Part shown: one piece after another, positions 48,319 through 57,379 of the stretch
How positions within the stretch are numbered: position 1 is the stretch's first letter
Layout of the letters: each line of letters starts with the position of its first letter
From: Donghicola mangrovi
GTDB lineage: Bacteria; Pseudomonadota; Alphaproteobacteria; Rhodobacterales; Rhodobacteraceae
DNA: 64,000 bases
NCBI RefSeq assembly: GCF_013377535.1
Contig: NZ_JABCJE010000014.1
Coordinates: forward strand, 1 to 64,000
Direction: 5' to 3'
Notes under the pieces: generated by a model
What the model was told of the DNA's origin: nothing
Seen by the model: the letters and a program-made list of their open reading frames with translations, nothing else
Database searches by the model: none
Made by a program: the position numbers and the translations under genes

Positions 48319-49677
48319 ATGGAAAAATTCAGTGATGCTCCGTCTGGAGCGACTGAGGCAGGTATGCCTCAGCACGAGAGAAATATGCCCATCGCATGGC
48401 AACCCTCAGGCTGGCGTAGAGCCTCCGCGGGCCTCGCTGCCGCAGAGCAGCTTGCCCATGCCGGTGAACAGATGGCTGTACCCAAAACGCGGGCCTTCGT
48501 GGCCGTCAAGCGGGTGGGGGCCTACATCGGCCTCAAGGCCGGAGACATGATGCTCCTCGATACGCTTGGGGCCTTTACGCAGGCCCAGGACTGGGAGGAG
48601 GGGCAGCGCCCGATCGTCTGGGCATCGAATGCCTATCTGATGGAGCAGACGGGGTTTTCGCTCTCTGCACTCAAGCGCCACGCACGGCGACTGGCCGAGA
48701 TCGGCGTGATTTCCTTCCAAGACAGCCCGAACGGCAAGCGATGGGGCCGTAGGGACGCCGAAGGGCGCATTGTCGAGGCCTACGGCTTCGATTTGTCGCC
48801 GCTGTCGGCGCGTGTCGAGGAGTTCGAGGAGCTCCATGCCGATTTGCAGGTCGAGCGCGAGCTATGTCAGCGCCTGAAGCGTCAGATCACCGTGGCACGC
48901 CGTATGATCCGCGCTCGGATCGAGGCGGCCGTCAGCAGTGCGCTGCGCGGCCCCTGGACGCAATTCACGGGTCTCTTCGAGGAGCTTCTGGAACGGCTTC
49001 CGCGCCGTCACGAAGCCTCAGAGCAGCTTGCACGACTCTTGACTTGGTTCAAGGAGCTTCAGGAGCGCGTCGAGGCTGCCTATCTCAAGGCAACAGAGGT
49101 TGTTCAATCTGTGGAAAACACGCCGGAAACCAAGGAGCAAGTTACCAAGGAGACTCAAAAAATGAACCCCAGGAAGGTCATTTCTGACCCTCATATACTA
49201 ATTACAAACCAACTTAATCCTGTAACTCGTAATTCCTCAGAAAATGAGGAAGTCGCGGCCGTGGTACCCAATTCTCAACCCGAGGACCAAGTTGATAGGG
49301 AGTTGGAAGAATGGGTTGCCGATGTGCGCAAGAAGCGCGCTGCGCTGGATCTGCCCACCGTGATGCAGGCCTGCCCTGAATTCGCATCCTGGGCGCGCAA
49401 TATGGGCGGGTTCCTGAAGGATTGGGGCGATCTGCATCGTGTTGCGGGTCAACTCAGGCCGATGATCGGGGTGTCCGACCATGCCTGGAACGTCGCGCAG
49501 GACCGTTTGGGCAAACAGGTGGCGACAGCAGCGCTAGCGCTTGTCTTCGAGAAGCATTGCGCGGGCGAGGTTGCGTCGCCGGGCGGCTATCTGCGCGGCA
49601 TGGTAGAAAAGGCCGGGGCAGGGGAGCTGCATCTCGAGCGCAGCTTCTATGGCAGGCTCAGCGGGCAGGCGGCGTGA
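48319..49677 (+). CDS. repC: RepC, repABC-type replication initiator
   Basis: A 452-aa replication initiator. The N-terminal winged-helix DNA-binding part (YLMEQTGFSLSALKRHARRLAEIGVISFQDSPNGKRW region) and the C-terminal domain with SPGGYLRGMVEKAGAGELHLERS are typical of RepC. An AT-rich linker (about 49130-49260) interrupts an otherwise GC-rich gene, as in repC genes that contain oriV. ATGs at 48364 and 48385 (MPIAWQPSGWRR) are alternative starts; 48319 lacks an obvious ribosome-binding site. Confidence 0.9.
   Translation: MEKFSDAPSGATEAGMPQHERNMPIAWQPSGWRRASAGLAAAEQLAHAGEQMAVPKTRAFVAVKRVGAYIGLKAGDMMLLDTLGAFTQAQDWEEGQRPIVWASNAYLMEQTGFSLSALKRHARRLAEIGVISFQDSPNGKRWGRRDAEGRIVEAYGFDLSPLSARVEEFEELHADLQVERELCQRLKRQITVARRMIRARIEAAVSSALRGPWTQFTGLFEELLERLPRRHEASEQLARLLTWFKELQERVEAAYLKATEVVQSVENTPETKEQVTKETQKMNPRKVISDPHILITNQLNPVTRNSSENEEVAAVVPNSQPEDQVDRELEEWVADVRKKRAALDLPTVMQACPEFASWARNMGGFLKDWGDLHRVAGQLRPMIGVSDHAWNVAQDRLGKQVATAALALVFEKHCAGEVASPGGYLRGMVEKAGAGELHLERSFYGRLSGQAA
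49130..49260. other. Candidate oriV inside repC
   Basis: An AT-rich stretch within repC with a short dyad GGTCA-TTTC-TGACC at 49176-49189. In characterised repABC plasmids the origin lies in an AT-rich part of repC. Inferred by analogy; no DnaA box is claimed. Confidence 0.45.
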
Positions 49678-49688
49678 TGGGGCAGGGG

Positions 49689-50804
49689 TCAGAGACCGGC
49701 AGCTTTGGTCAGGTTCACCCGGAACCGATCGCGCCGGCGCTGGTAGCGGCGGGTCATCTCGGCTGAGGCATGACCAAGTTGTTTCTGAACATAGCGTTCA
49801 TCGACCTCAGCGGAACTGGCCAGGCCGGCACGCAGCGAGTGGCCAGAGAACAGCGCCAGACGTTCCTTTTCGGGCAGTTCGGAGCGGATGCCGGCGTCTA
49901 GGACTGTGCGCTTGATCAGCCGGGCCACATGCTTGTCGTTGAGCCGTGTATCGAGGGCGCGCTTGCCATCGCGCGAGGTCCCTACAAAGACGGGGCCGAA
50001 ACTGATCTTTGCAAAGTGCAGCCATTGCTCGAGAGCATGCACTGGGCAGGTCTGATCCTTAGAGCCGCGGCCGATCTCGACCTCGCGCCAACCTGTCTTC
50101 GCATTGAGGGTCAGGAGGGCGCCTTTCTTCATGATCTCAATCCATCCGCCGGAATCTGGCGTGTCATCTTTATGTACATCGAGGCTCACGATTTCCGAGC
50201 GGCGGAGGCCTCCTGCGTAGCCGAGCAACAGGATCGCACGATCTCGTAGCCCGCGCAGGTCATGCGGCAGCGTGGAAACCATCGCGAGGATGTCCTTGGC
50301 CAAAATGGCTTCCTTCTGCACTGGCGGACGGCCATGCTTACGCTTGATCCCTGACAGTACTGTTGCGATATGCCGGTTCGTGCGATCAAGTGCGAAACCC
50401 CGTTGCGCATAGTTCCAGGCGAGACCGGAGAGGCGGCGATCGATGGTTGTGACGGATAGGGATCGGGACGCCGACTGCGAAGGGGAGGGGCCCGACCCCG
50501 ACGCCAGGTCCGCGAGATAGAGCCCGATTATTTCTGGCGATGGGGGCAGGGGGGCCGTCCCTTTCAGCCGGCACCAGCGCGCGAAGTGCGCCCAATCCTT
50601 GGCATAGGCCTTCAGCGTGTTGTCAGAGGCAGCTGCGAGCGCATAGTCGCGTGCAGTGTCGATCAAGCGATCGAGCGTCCCGGAGCCAGCGACATGAGAG
50701 GGAATGGTGATGCCATCGCTTTCCACTTCGGCTCTCTCGTTTTTGTGAGCTTCTTTCAGCTCCTCAGTGGGCGCTGGCGTCGATTTCTCGGTCTCTGAGG
50801 GCAT
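49689..50804 (-). CDS. Tyrosine recombinase / site-specific integrase
   Basis: A 371-aa integrase-family protein. It has a SAM-like N-terminal domain (DNTLKAYAKDWAHFARWC) and a catalytic domain with Arg in YAGGLRRSEIVSL, His-x-x-Arg in SGHSLRAGL, a further His in LGHASAEMTRRY and the Tyr nucleophile there. It ends 11 bp from the convergent repC. ATG 50804 is used; GTG 50813 and TTG 50825 are in frame. It is divergent from tniA, so the ~150-bp gap holds both promoters. Confidence 0.88.
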   Translation of the reverse strand: MPSETEKSTPAPTEELKEAHKNERAEVESDGITIPSHVAGSGTLDRLIDTARDYALAAASDNTLKAYAKDWAHFARWCRLKGTAPLPPSPEIIGLYLADLASGSGPSPSQSASRSLSVTTIDRRLSGLAWNYAQRGFALDRTNRHIATVLSGIKRKHGRPPVQKEAILAKDILAMVSTLPHDLRGLRDRAILLLGYAGGLRRSEIVSLDVHKDDTPDSGGWIEIMKKGALLTLNAKTGWREVEIGRGSKDQTCPVHALEQWLHFAKISFGPVFVGTSRDGKRALDTRLNDKHVARLIKRTVLDAGIRSELPEKERLALFSGHSLRAGLASSAEVDERYVQKQLGHASAEMTRRYQRRRDRFRVNLTKAAGL

Positions 50805-50844
50805 TTTTTCCACTGAATCCGGCAATCAAATTGATGTCGTTCTT

Positions 50845-50931
50845 GTTCCATGAGTGGACACTAACGTATTGATATCATTACGTTCATGTTCTTGTTTCAT
50901 TCCCGGATTATAGTTTCATTATCGGACATAA
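50845..50931. repeat. Left repeat cluster upstream of tniA
   Basis: Three related ~19-bp units: GTTCCATGAGTGGACACTAA (50845-50864), GTTTCATTCCCGGATTATA (50894-50912) and, directly following, GTTTCATTATCGGACATAA (50913-50931). An inverted relative lies after tniQ. They are probably TniA-binding sites at a transposon end, or operators for the divergent int/tniA promoters. Confidence 0.6.
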
Positions 50932-50955
50932 GACACTTATTTTCCGGGTTTGGCC

Positions 50956-52602
50956 ATGGTGGATCGAGCAGACATCAACGCCGTCGACGATGCTGCGTGG
51001 GAACAGGCGGTTGCGCGGGAAGCTGTGATCCGTCGCCTTGCAAGCAAGGCGCCACCGAACCGTGCCGAATTCCTAAAGGCCTGCCGCGATCTTGGTCTCA
51101 AGCGCTCTCGCCTGTACGAATTGATCTCAGCGTACAAGGCGCGCCCGGTCGCCAGTTCGTTGCTGGCGGCTCAGGTTGGGACACCGACGGGCAGCCGCCG
51201 GCTGCCTGACGAGATCGAAGCGGTGATTTCGGGGGCGATCGAGGAGTTCTACAAGTCCCTCCAGAAGCCGAGCATCAACGCCCTGCAAAAGGAGGTGCGC
51301 AGGCGGTGCAGTCAGAGGGGTTTGCGTCCCCCGTGCTGGACCACGCTGCGGGACCGTGTGGCGGCGATAGATCCGGCGGAACTCATGGCGGCGCGTGAGG
51401 GCGCTAAGGCCTCTCGCCAGCGCCATCACCCGGTGTCAGGCAGCTATCATGTCGAACGGGCCTATGAGGTGGTTCAGATCGACCACACGTTGATGGATGT
51501 CATCGTCGTGGACCGGGTTCATCGGAAGCCTTTGCAACGGCCCTGGCTGACCCTTGCTATCGACGTCGCCAGCCGCATGGTGGCAGGGTTCTATCTGACG
51601 CTGGAGCCGCCATCAGCCTTGTCGGTTGCACTGGCCATTCAGCACTTAGTGCAGCCCAAATTCGACTGGCTGGAGAGCTTGGGGATCGACGCAGACTGGC
51701 CCGCCGAGGGATTGCCGGAGACCATTCACGTCGACAATGCCAAGGAGTTCCGCTCAAAAGCGATGAAGCGGGGCGCCGAGGAGCACGGGATTTCGTTGCA
51801 GTATCGGCCGATAGGGGCGCCACATTACGGCGGTCACATCGAGCGGCTGATCGGCACGATGATGGGGGCGGTCCACCTGCTGCCGGGATCGACCTTCAGC
51901 AGCATCAAGGACCGCGGCGACTATGATTCCGTGGGCAAGTCGGCGATGACGCTCGACGAGCTGGAGCACTGGTTGGCGCTGGAAATCACCCGTTATCATG
52001 CCGAACGGCACCGCTCGCTCGGCATTCCGCCAGTCGCGGCCTGGAACGAGGCCTATAGGTGGCGTGAGGCACCATTGCGCCGGCCTTACGATCCCGAGGG
52101 GTTCCGGATCGACTTCCTGCCGAGCACGGAACGCATGGTACGCCGCGATGGCATCCATCTCTTCGGCCTGCGGTATTGGGACGATGTCCTGAGCCTCTGG
52201 GCTGGTAGGCAGGACCGGCAATTGCGCGTTTCCTACGATCCTCGCGACCTCTCCATGGTCTTTGTCCGGAGCCCTCAGGGTCAGCGCTATGCTGTGCGGT
52301 TTGCGGACCTTCGCCATCCGTCGATCACCCTTGCGGAGCATCGTCGTGCGCAGGCGATCTTGCGCGAGCGTGGGCGCGCGCTCGAGGACGAAGACCTCAT
52401 ATTCGCGGTGATCGAGGAGCAGCGCGCCCTGGTTGATGCTGCCAGCATCAGGACACGGGAAGCCAGGCGGTTTTCCGAGCGACGGAACCGAGCGCTTGAT
52501 GGGGTAGGAGCCTACGAGACTGAGGATGCCGACCCCGAGCCTAAGGAAAGCGAGAATGTGCTCCGGGACCACCCGGGGTTCGAAGTTGAGGAATGGTCGT
52601 GA
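50956..52602 (+). CDS. tniA: TniA, Mu/Tn7 TnsB-type DDE transposase
   Basis: A 548-aa transposase with an N-terminal winged-helix region, an rve-type catalytic core with D176 (QIDHT), D260 (IHVDNAKEF) and E296 (GGHIERLIG), and a Mu C-terminal beta-barrel domain (YDPRDLSMVFVRSPQG). It is related to Tn5053/Tn402 TniA and Tn7 TnsB. ATG 50956 is preferred to TTG 50950. It overlaps tniB by 10 bp. Confidence 0.92.
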   Translation: MVDRADINAVDDAAWEQAVAREAVIRRLASKAPPNRAEFLKACRDLGLKRSRLYELISAYKARPVASSLLAAQVGTPTGSRRLPDEIEAVISGAIEEFYKSLQKPSINALQKEVRRRCSQRGLRPPCWTTLRDRVAAIDPAELMAAREGAKASRQRHHPVSGSYHVERAYEVVQIDHTLMDVIVVDRVHRKPLQRPWLTLAIDVASRMVAGFYLTLEPPSALSVALAIQHLVQPKFDWLESLGIDADWPAEGLPETIHVDNAKEFRSKAMKRGAEEHGISLQYRPIGAPHYGGHIERLIGTMMGAVHLLPGSTFSSIKDRGDYDSVGKSAMTLDELEHWLALEITRYHAERHRSLGIPPVAAWNEAYRWREAPLRRPYDPEGFRIDFLPSTERMVRRDGIHLFGLRYWDDVLSLWAGRQDRQLRVSYDPRDLSMVFVRSPQGQRYAVRFADLRHPSITLAEHRRAQAILRERGRALEDEDLIFAVIEEQRALVDAASIRTREARRFSERRNRALDGVGAYETEDADPEPKESENVLRDHPGFEVEEWS

Positions 52603-53531
52603 CTGAGGACAGCGCATTTGCACATGTCGATCAGGCCTACCGCCGGTTCGCGGCGCTGCCTGATGATGAGCGCATCGCCTGGATCCGCGCTGACCGCTGG
52701 ATCGGTTTCGATCAGTCAGGGGCCGCTCTGGCACGTCTGGAGAACCTGCTGACCTATCCACCGCGTGACCGGATGCCATGCCTGCTGATCTACGGTGACA
52801 CCGGCATGGGTAAAACCAAGATCGTCCGCAAGTTTGAACGTGACCACCCGCCGAAGTTCAGCCAGATCACCGGCGTTGACCACCGCCCGGTAGTTGTCGC
52901 GCGGGTGCCATCCGAACCCATCGAGCGCGATCTTTACCGCGAACTTCTGGCCAGCATGGGCGCACCGGCGATGACAGGCGGCACGCTCGCCCGTGAGAAG
53001 GATATCTGCCGGTCGCTGCTGCGAACCGTGGGGGCGAAGATGATCATTCTTGACGAGGTGAACGGCATGCTGGCCGGCACCTTCCGGCAACAGCGGATTT
53101 TTCTCAATGCGATCCGGTTTCTGGCCAATGACCTTCGAATTCCACTGGTGTGTGCCGGCACGGATCTGGCACGGCAGGCACTGCTGACCGATGCACAACT
53201 GGCCGAGCGCTTCGAGGCGTTCCATCTCAAGCCCTGGCAGAACGATGTCGCCTTCGCGGGACTCCTGAAAAGCTTCGAACGCATCCTGCCCTTGCGCGAG
53301 CCCTCCGATCTGATCAGCGGAGAGGCCCGAGGGCGGATTCACAAGCTGACCTCCGGCGTGACGGCGCGCATCTTCCGCCTGATCGAGACGGCGGCGGAAG
53401 ATGCGGTCCGGTCGGGCAAGGAGCGCCTCGACGCGGAAAGTTTCGGCGACAATCTGGTGCTGCCGCTGGTTTCGATGACCCAGACTGCTCGGCGGCGGGG
53501 CAAGCCCGTGCAACAACGGGTCGGGGCATGA
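52593..53531 (+). CDS. tniB: TniB, AAA+ transposition ATPase
   Basis: A 312-aa AAA+ protein: Walker A GDTGMGKT (68-75), Walker B MIILDEVNGM, sensor region LVCAGTDLARQ. It is the TnsC/MuB-like target-selection regulator of TniA. Start and stop overlap tniA and tniQ, giving strict translational coupling. Confidence 0.93.
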   Translation: MVVTEDSAFAHVDQAYRRFAALPDDERIAWIRADRWIGFDQSGAALARLENLLTYPPRDRMPCLLIYGDTGMGKTKIVRKFERDHPPKFSQITGVDHRPVVVARVPSEPIERDLYRELLASMGAPAMTGGTLAREKDICRSLLRTVGAKMIILDEVNGMLAGTFRQQRIFLNAIRFLANDLRIPLVCAGTDLARQALLTDAQLAERFEAFHLKPWQNDVAFAGLLKSFERILPLREPSDLISGEARGRIHKLTSGVTARIFRLIETAAEDAVRSGKERLDAESFGDNLVLPLVSMTQTARRRGKPVQQRVGA

Positions 53532-54586
53532 TGGTTTCGGCCCGACTGCCCGTCGCGCCGCGTCCGTTCCGGGACGAACTGCTCTCGTCCTGGATGGCGC
53601 GGGTTGCCGCGCGCTACGGGGCGGAGCCCCTTGAGCTGATGGTGTACCTGGCGGGGCAGGGGGGGAGGGACGCAGGCGCGCGGCAGGTTGACGATGTGGC
53701 GCCGGATATGGGGCTGCTCATGCTTTGGGCGAAGGCCTGCAGGATCGATCCGGAACGGCTTCGTCGCAGGTCGCTGGCGTCCCGATATCCTGCTCAGCCG
53801 CGGGATTGGTGTCTGACCGAGACAGTGCTGGTCTGCCTTGCCTGCTTCGATGCGGATGTTGCTGCCGGTCGCGATGCCTATCTGCGAGGGCATTGGCGAT
53901 TGACGGAGCAGGTGGTTTGCCCGGTACACCGGACCATGCTCCTGGATCGCTGCCCCACTTGTCGCGGTCACCTGAGGCTTTCCCTTCGCATGTTGAATGG
54001 CCTGCTGCGTCCCTTCTGCCGCAAGTGCGACGCCGTTCTGACTGGTGGGGGAGGGGAGGCAGAGGACCCTTTTAAGTTGGATTTCGCCGCAGGTGTCCTC
54101 GATCTCCAACGCCAGATCAGCGAAATCGTCAGAGGGGACACTGGCCATCTCGATCGACTCGAGTATGCAATTCGCACTCTGTGGGCGCCGCTCGACCGCG
54201 ACGGGGCGGCCCGGCCCGTCCTCGCGCTCTGGTACGACGAACCGGGTTGGAATTGTCCCTACGAGGCTCGTGCGGCCGTCGGTCGGTCCGCACCTCTTCA
54301 GCACCTATCAGTGCGCTGGCGGGCTCTGACGCTGGTGATACTGCATGATCTCTTTGGAGCAGATCTGGTGCCCGGTGCGGTCCTGCCGGAGGCCGCCCTT
54401 GTCCTATTCCGGCGCGCCGCCCCATTGCCGTGGCTCACCGATGGGCGGGATCTACGGAACGGCAAAGGAAAGCGCGCGATTGACGCTGGATCAGCGCGAG
54501 TCCACAGATTGAGCAAGAGGCCAGTCCACCGGTTAAATGGAAATTTCCTCGACGAGAGAGGCGATTTCGGCCGAATCCACCCATGA
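53528..54586 (+). CDS. tniQ: TniQ, zinc-finger target-selection protein
   Basis: A 352-aa TniQ/TnsD-type protein. Zinc-binding pairs are C103/C106 (CLAC), C131-x2-H134 (CPVH), C142-x2-C145 (CPTC) and C164-x2-C167 (CRKC), followed by a helical C-terminal region. It directs the TniA-TniB transpososome to its target. The start at 53528 overlaps the tniB stop. Confidence 0.88.
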   Translation: MMVSARLPVAPRPFRDELLSSWMARVAARYGAEPLELMVYLAGQGGRDAGARQVDDVAPDMGLLMLWAKACRIDPERLRRRSLASRYPAQPRDWCLTETVLVCLACFDADVAAGRDAYLRGHWRLTEQVVCPVHRTMLLDRCPTCRGHLRLSLRMLNGLLRPFCRKCDAVLTGGGGEAEDPFKLDFAAGVLDLQRQISEIVRGDTGHLDRLEYAIRTLWAPLDRDGAARPVLALWYDEPGWNCPYEARAAVGRSAPLQHLSVRWRALTLVILHDLFGADLVPGAVLPEAALVLFRRAAPLPWLTDGRDLRNGKGKRAIDAGSARVHRLSKRPVHRLNGNFLDERGDFGRIHP

Positions 54587-54627
54587 AACTAAAACGACAG
54601 ACCATGTTTCTCTGTCACGTCTTTTCG

Positions 54628-54657
54628 TGTCCGATAATGTAAACTTATTGGACATAA
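54628..54657. repeat. Right repeat pair downstream of tniQ
   Basis: An inverted relative of the left repeats (54628-54644; reads GTTTACATTATCGGACA on the minus strand) is followed at once by a direct TTATTGGACATAA (54645-54657), 12 of 13 identical to TTATCGGACATAA of the left cluster. The arrangement fits the right end of a tniABQ element. Confidence 0.55.
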
Positions 54658-54713
54658 ATGAGTTTGACAAGCTGGGGCGCTTATTGTGCATATTTCTGGA
54701 TTTAAGCGCCGCC

Positions 54714-55616
54714 ATGGGTTACGATATACCTATGCCTTACCACCGCTCTGATCTTCTCAGTGACCCAGATTTACTCCCCAGACTACCGATCTGGGCAACC
54801 GTTGAACGTGCGGAAAACATTGAAGATGCGGCATTTCTTTCCGGCGCAGCATTGAGTCACTTACAGGGTGTGCTGGAACGCAAGGACGTTCCACAGGCTC
54901 TCTTGCGGGATCGATTGGCGCTGCGCGCGGCGGAGGCCTGCATGGTCTTTTCTGGACGTCCGGAGCGGGCAGGGGATTTGCGCGATGCGGTGCATCTCAT
55001 GCGTCCCGGCGATCTGCCAGGACCCGCAGGCGAAACCTACCTTGCCTGGCGCCGCGCGGTGGAGCGGCCGGTATCGGTCAAAGCCTTAGGGCGGGCATTG
55101 CCAGCAATAGATGCAGACCAGATTGCCCCGTGGCTCGATGCAGGGCAGGGTGCAGCGATGACACGGGCTGCGATGGTGCTGGAGGCCGTGCTAGCGGACG
55201 CGCCGCGGGCCGAGGGGCCAGCGCTGATCCTTGCCGATGGGGCCCTGTCGCAGGCCCTTGGCTGGGAGTGCCTCTTGCCCTTGCTCGCTGCCGGCCTGAA
55301 ACGCGCCGATCTGAAGAAGCAAGGTGAGGACCTGCGCCTAGCCTGTCATCGCGCGGTCGTAGCGTCGACCATTGAGGCCGTCCGGCTGGCTAAGGAGGTC
55401 ACGCGACGGGCCGCGCACCTAAAATCCGTTGCCCCGAAACTCCGAGCCAAAGCAGCCGCCGAGGCGGTCGAGATGTTTCTGACCCGCGATGCGGTCGCCC
55501 CCGCGGTCTTGCCGATGCCGGATCGCGCGGCGCGGCGGCTCTGTGACCGGTTGGTCGATCTTGGAGCTATTCGCGAACTGACCGGCCGTGAAACCTTCCG
55601 GCTCTATGGGGTGTAG
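54714..55616 (+). CDS. DUF1403-type protein of the tni module
   Basis: A 300-aa protein resembling the DUF1403 family: LPRLPIWATVERAENIEDAAFLSGAALSHL near the start, an alanine- and arginine-rich helical middle, and a C-terminal winged-helix-like end (RAARRLCDRLVDLGAIRELTG). Function unknown. The start at 54714 (or ATG 54732, MPYHRSD) is chosen because the frame further upstream runs through the right repeat pair. It ends 2 bp before the scpB-like gene. Confidence 0.7.
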   Translation: MGYDIPMPYHRSDLLSDPDLLPRLPIWATVERAENIEDAAFLSGAALSHLQGVLERKDVPQALLRDRLALRAAEACMVFSGRPERAGDLRDAVHLMRPGDLPGPAGETYLAWRRAVERPVSVKALGRALPAIDADQIAPWLDAGQGAAMTRAAMVLEAVLADAPRAEGPALILADGALSQALGWECLLPLLAAGLKRADLKKQGEDLRLACHRAVVASTIEAVRLAKEVTRRAAHLKSVAPKLRAKAAAEAVEMFLTRDAVAPAVLPMPDRAARRLCDRLVDLGAIRELTGRETFRLYGV

Positions 55617-55618
55617 GC

Positions 55619-56212
55619 GTGGCGAAAAACAAACCTGAGGAGTCGTTGGATCGCGAGCTTTCGGAATTGCCACCTGACCTGCGCTGGCGGGAATGGATGC
55701 GCCGGATCGAAGCCGTTCTCTTCGCTACTGCCTCGCCTGTGCCGCGTGAGGATCTGTCCCGCGTCGTGGGGCAGGGGGCCTCTGTTGATTTGTTGATCGA
55801 CGACCTGACTGCGGATCTGGAGGGGCGGGCTTTTGAAGTTGCGCAGGTCGCCGGTGGCTGGATGTTTCGGACGCGGCCGGTTTATGCGCCTGCCATTCGC
55901 GCTGCGGCGGATGTTGGCGAGCAGGCTTTGGATCTCAGCGAGTTCGACGTGGCGGTTCTCGGTGCGATCGCCTACCACCAGCCAATCACGCGCGACGCAC
56001 TGAAGGATATCTTCGGCAAGGAAATCAGCCGCGACCTGATCGGGCGGTTACACGAACATGGTCTGATCGGGACGGGGCCACGGTCCCCGCGTCGCGGTGC
56101 GCCATACACTTATGTGACGACAGAGAAGTTCCTCGCAGTGTTCGATTTAGAGACATTGCATGATTTGCCCGATCGGGAGCAGCTTGAGGATGCGGGATTG
56201 GCGGAAGGTTGA
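55619..56212 (+). CDS. scpB: ScpB-like segregation/condensation protein
   Basis: A 197-aa protein with two winged-helix domains: WMRRIEAVLFATASPVPREDLSRVVG and FDVAVLGAIAYHQPITRDALKDIFG, then RRGAPYTYVTTEKFLAVFDL. This is the pattern of ScpB, the SMC-ScpA-ScpB kleisin partner. The GTG start at 55619 is coupled to the DUF1403 gene. No scpA or smc is nearby, so it is probably an accessory of the mobile module rather than the housekeeping ScpB. Confidence 0.8.
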   Translation: MAKNKPEESLDRELSELPPDLRWREWMRRIEAVLFATASPVPREDLSRVVGQGASVDLLIDDLTADLEGRAFEVAQVAGGWMFRTRPVYAPAIRAAADVGEQALDLSEFDVAVLGAIAYHQPITRDALKDIFGKEISRDLIGRLHEHGLIGTGPRSPRRGAPYTYVTTEKFLAVFDLETLHDLPDREQLEDAGLAEG

Positions 56213-56260
56213 TGCGCGTGGGTCGTGCCATAGGCCCTATCACTCATTTCCTCGCTATGG

Positions 56261-56291
56261 ATGAGTTATAGAAAGGCATCCTATAACTCAT
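56261..56291. repeat. Perfect AT-rich inverted repeat
   Basis: ATGAGTTATAG (56261-56271) and CTATAACTCAT (56281-56291) form a perfect 11-bp palindrome with a 9-nt spacer. It lies between scpB and the convergent AbiEii gene. There is no T-run. It could be a terminator, a protein-binding site or a recombinase core site marking the border of the tni/int module. Confidence 0.7.
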
Positions 56292-56366
56292 GAGAAGCTA
56301 GTGGCAGAGGATGGGGAGGACCGATGCGCCAAGCCGAGTTTTGTGCCAGCCGACAGGTTGTGGTGA

Positions 56367-57377
56367 TCAGCATTCGTTGATTTCGGCTTCTAGCTCTGCG
56401 ATTGCGCTCATCAAATCATCGAAAGTCGGCACTTCGCCGATGATCATTTCCCGCATTCCTGCGTAATCTCGGCGGAGGGCTGACTTGAGCTTCTCGTTTG
56501 GAAATAGGCGCAGTGATCCCTGCTTTGCGTCCTCATATCTTGCCCAAGCCGCCTTGAAGAACACCGACTTGTGGTGGCCGACCTCGTTTAGGAGGTCGAT
56601 GTTGGCTAGCGCGCGCGTCTTTGCATCATGCCTGATCAGCTGAGCCATGTCGTAGTAGTGACGGGACATTCGGTCTGCGAGCGGCTTCTTCGCATCCTGA
56701 TGGAACAGCATGTGGAGGATCGTCGCTTTCTCCCAGAAGGTTCGTTCGATCCCGAGAGTTTGGACTTCGACGGCGTTCACCCCAGGGAGGCTCGGAAAGG
56801 CTTGTTGGATGTATGTCTCAATTGAACGTTGTTCAGCTGGGAGCTGTGCCCCACGCGCGCCAAACTCGAACCGAATGAACGGCTGGATGTAGCCAGTGTC
56901 TTTGCCACCTAAAGACGGGTAGGCGAATAACACGGTCTGAGGGTCGCTTTCGTCGATCTGAAGTGAGAAAGACTGGTCCAGGTGCGCAGAGAAGGTGGTG
57001 TTGATTTCGTCGAGCAGGGGGCCGGCGACGGTGGCTTCGGCGGTATCTTGAAGATCTTGCAGCAGACATTTGCGTTTGCCGCTTGAGAGGTCAGGGTTTT
57101 CTGGATCGCGATCTCCCTCAAACCCGAGTTGGGTGCGGTCGAGCGACAGATCGACGTCCTCGGAAAACCGGTGGATCACATTATAGGCTTTCGAAAGCGA
57201 CGTGCCTCCTTTGAAGATCAGGTGGTCGCCAAATGAAGGCAAGGCGAAAAGATGCTGGAGCGACCAGCATACCCAAAAATCCTTCTCGACAATCGTCTTA
57301 CCAAAGCCAAGTTCTGCTGCGGCTTGTACAAAGGTTTCGTCTCGATGCTCAGGTATATCGTTCGCGAACTGATCCAT
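56367..57377 (-). CDS. AbiEii-type nucleotidyltransferase toxin
   Basis: A 336-aa protein of the AbiEii/AbiGii family, a pol-beta-type nucleotidyltransferase. Motifs are IVEKDFW (residues 30-36), FKGGTSLSKAY (55-65) and the catalytic SEDVDLSLD (72-80). The family toxin modifies RNA or tRNA and mediates abortive infection or plasmid stabilisation. It lies 2 bp downstream of its antitoxin gene. Confidence 0.92.
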   Translation of the reverse strand: MDQFANDIPEHRDETFVQAAAELGFGKTIVEKDFWVCWSLQHLFALPSFGDHLIFKGGTSLSKAYNVIHRFSEDVDLSLDRTQLGFEGDRDPENPDLSSGKRKCLLQDLQDTAEATVAGPLLDEINTTFSAHLDQSFSLQIDESDPQTVLFAYPSLGGKDTGYIQPFIRFEFGARGAQLPAEQRSIETYIQQAFPSLPGVNAVEVQTLGIERTFWEKATILHMLFHQDAKKPLADRMSRHYYDMAQLIRHDAKTRALANIDLLNEVGHHKSVFFKAAWARYEDAKQGSLRLFPNEKLKSALRRDYAGMREMIIGEVPTFDDLMSAIAELEAEINEC

Positions 57378-57379
57378 GC

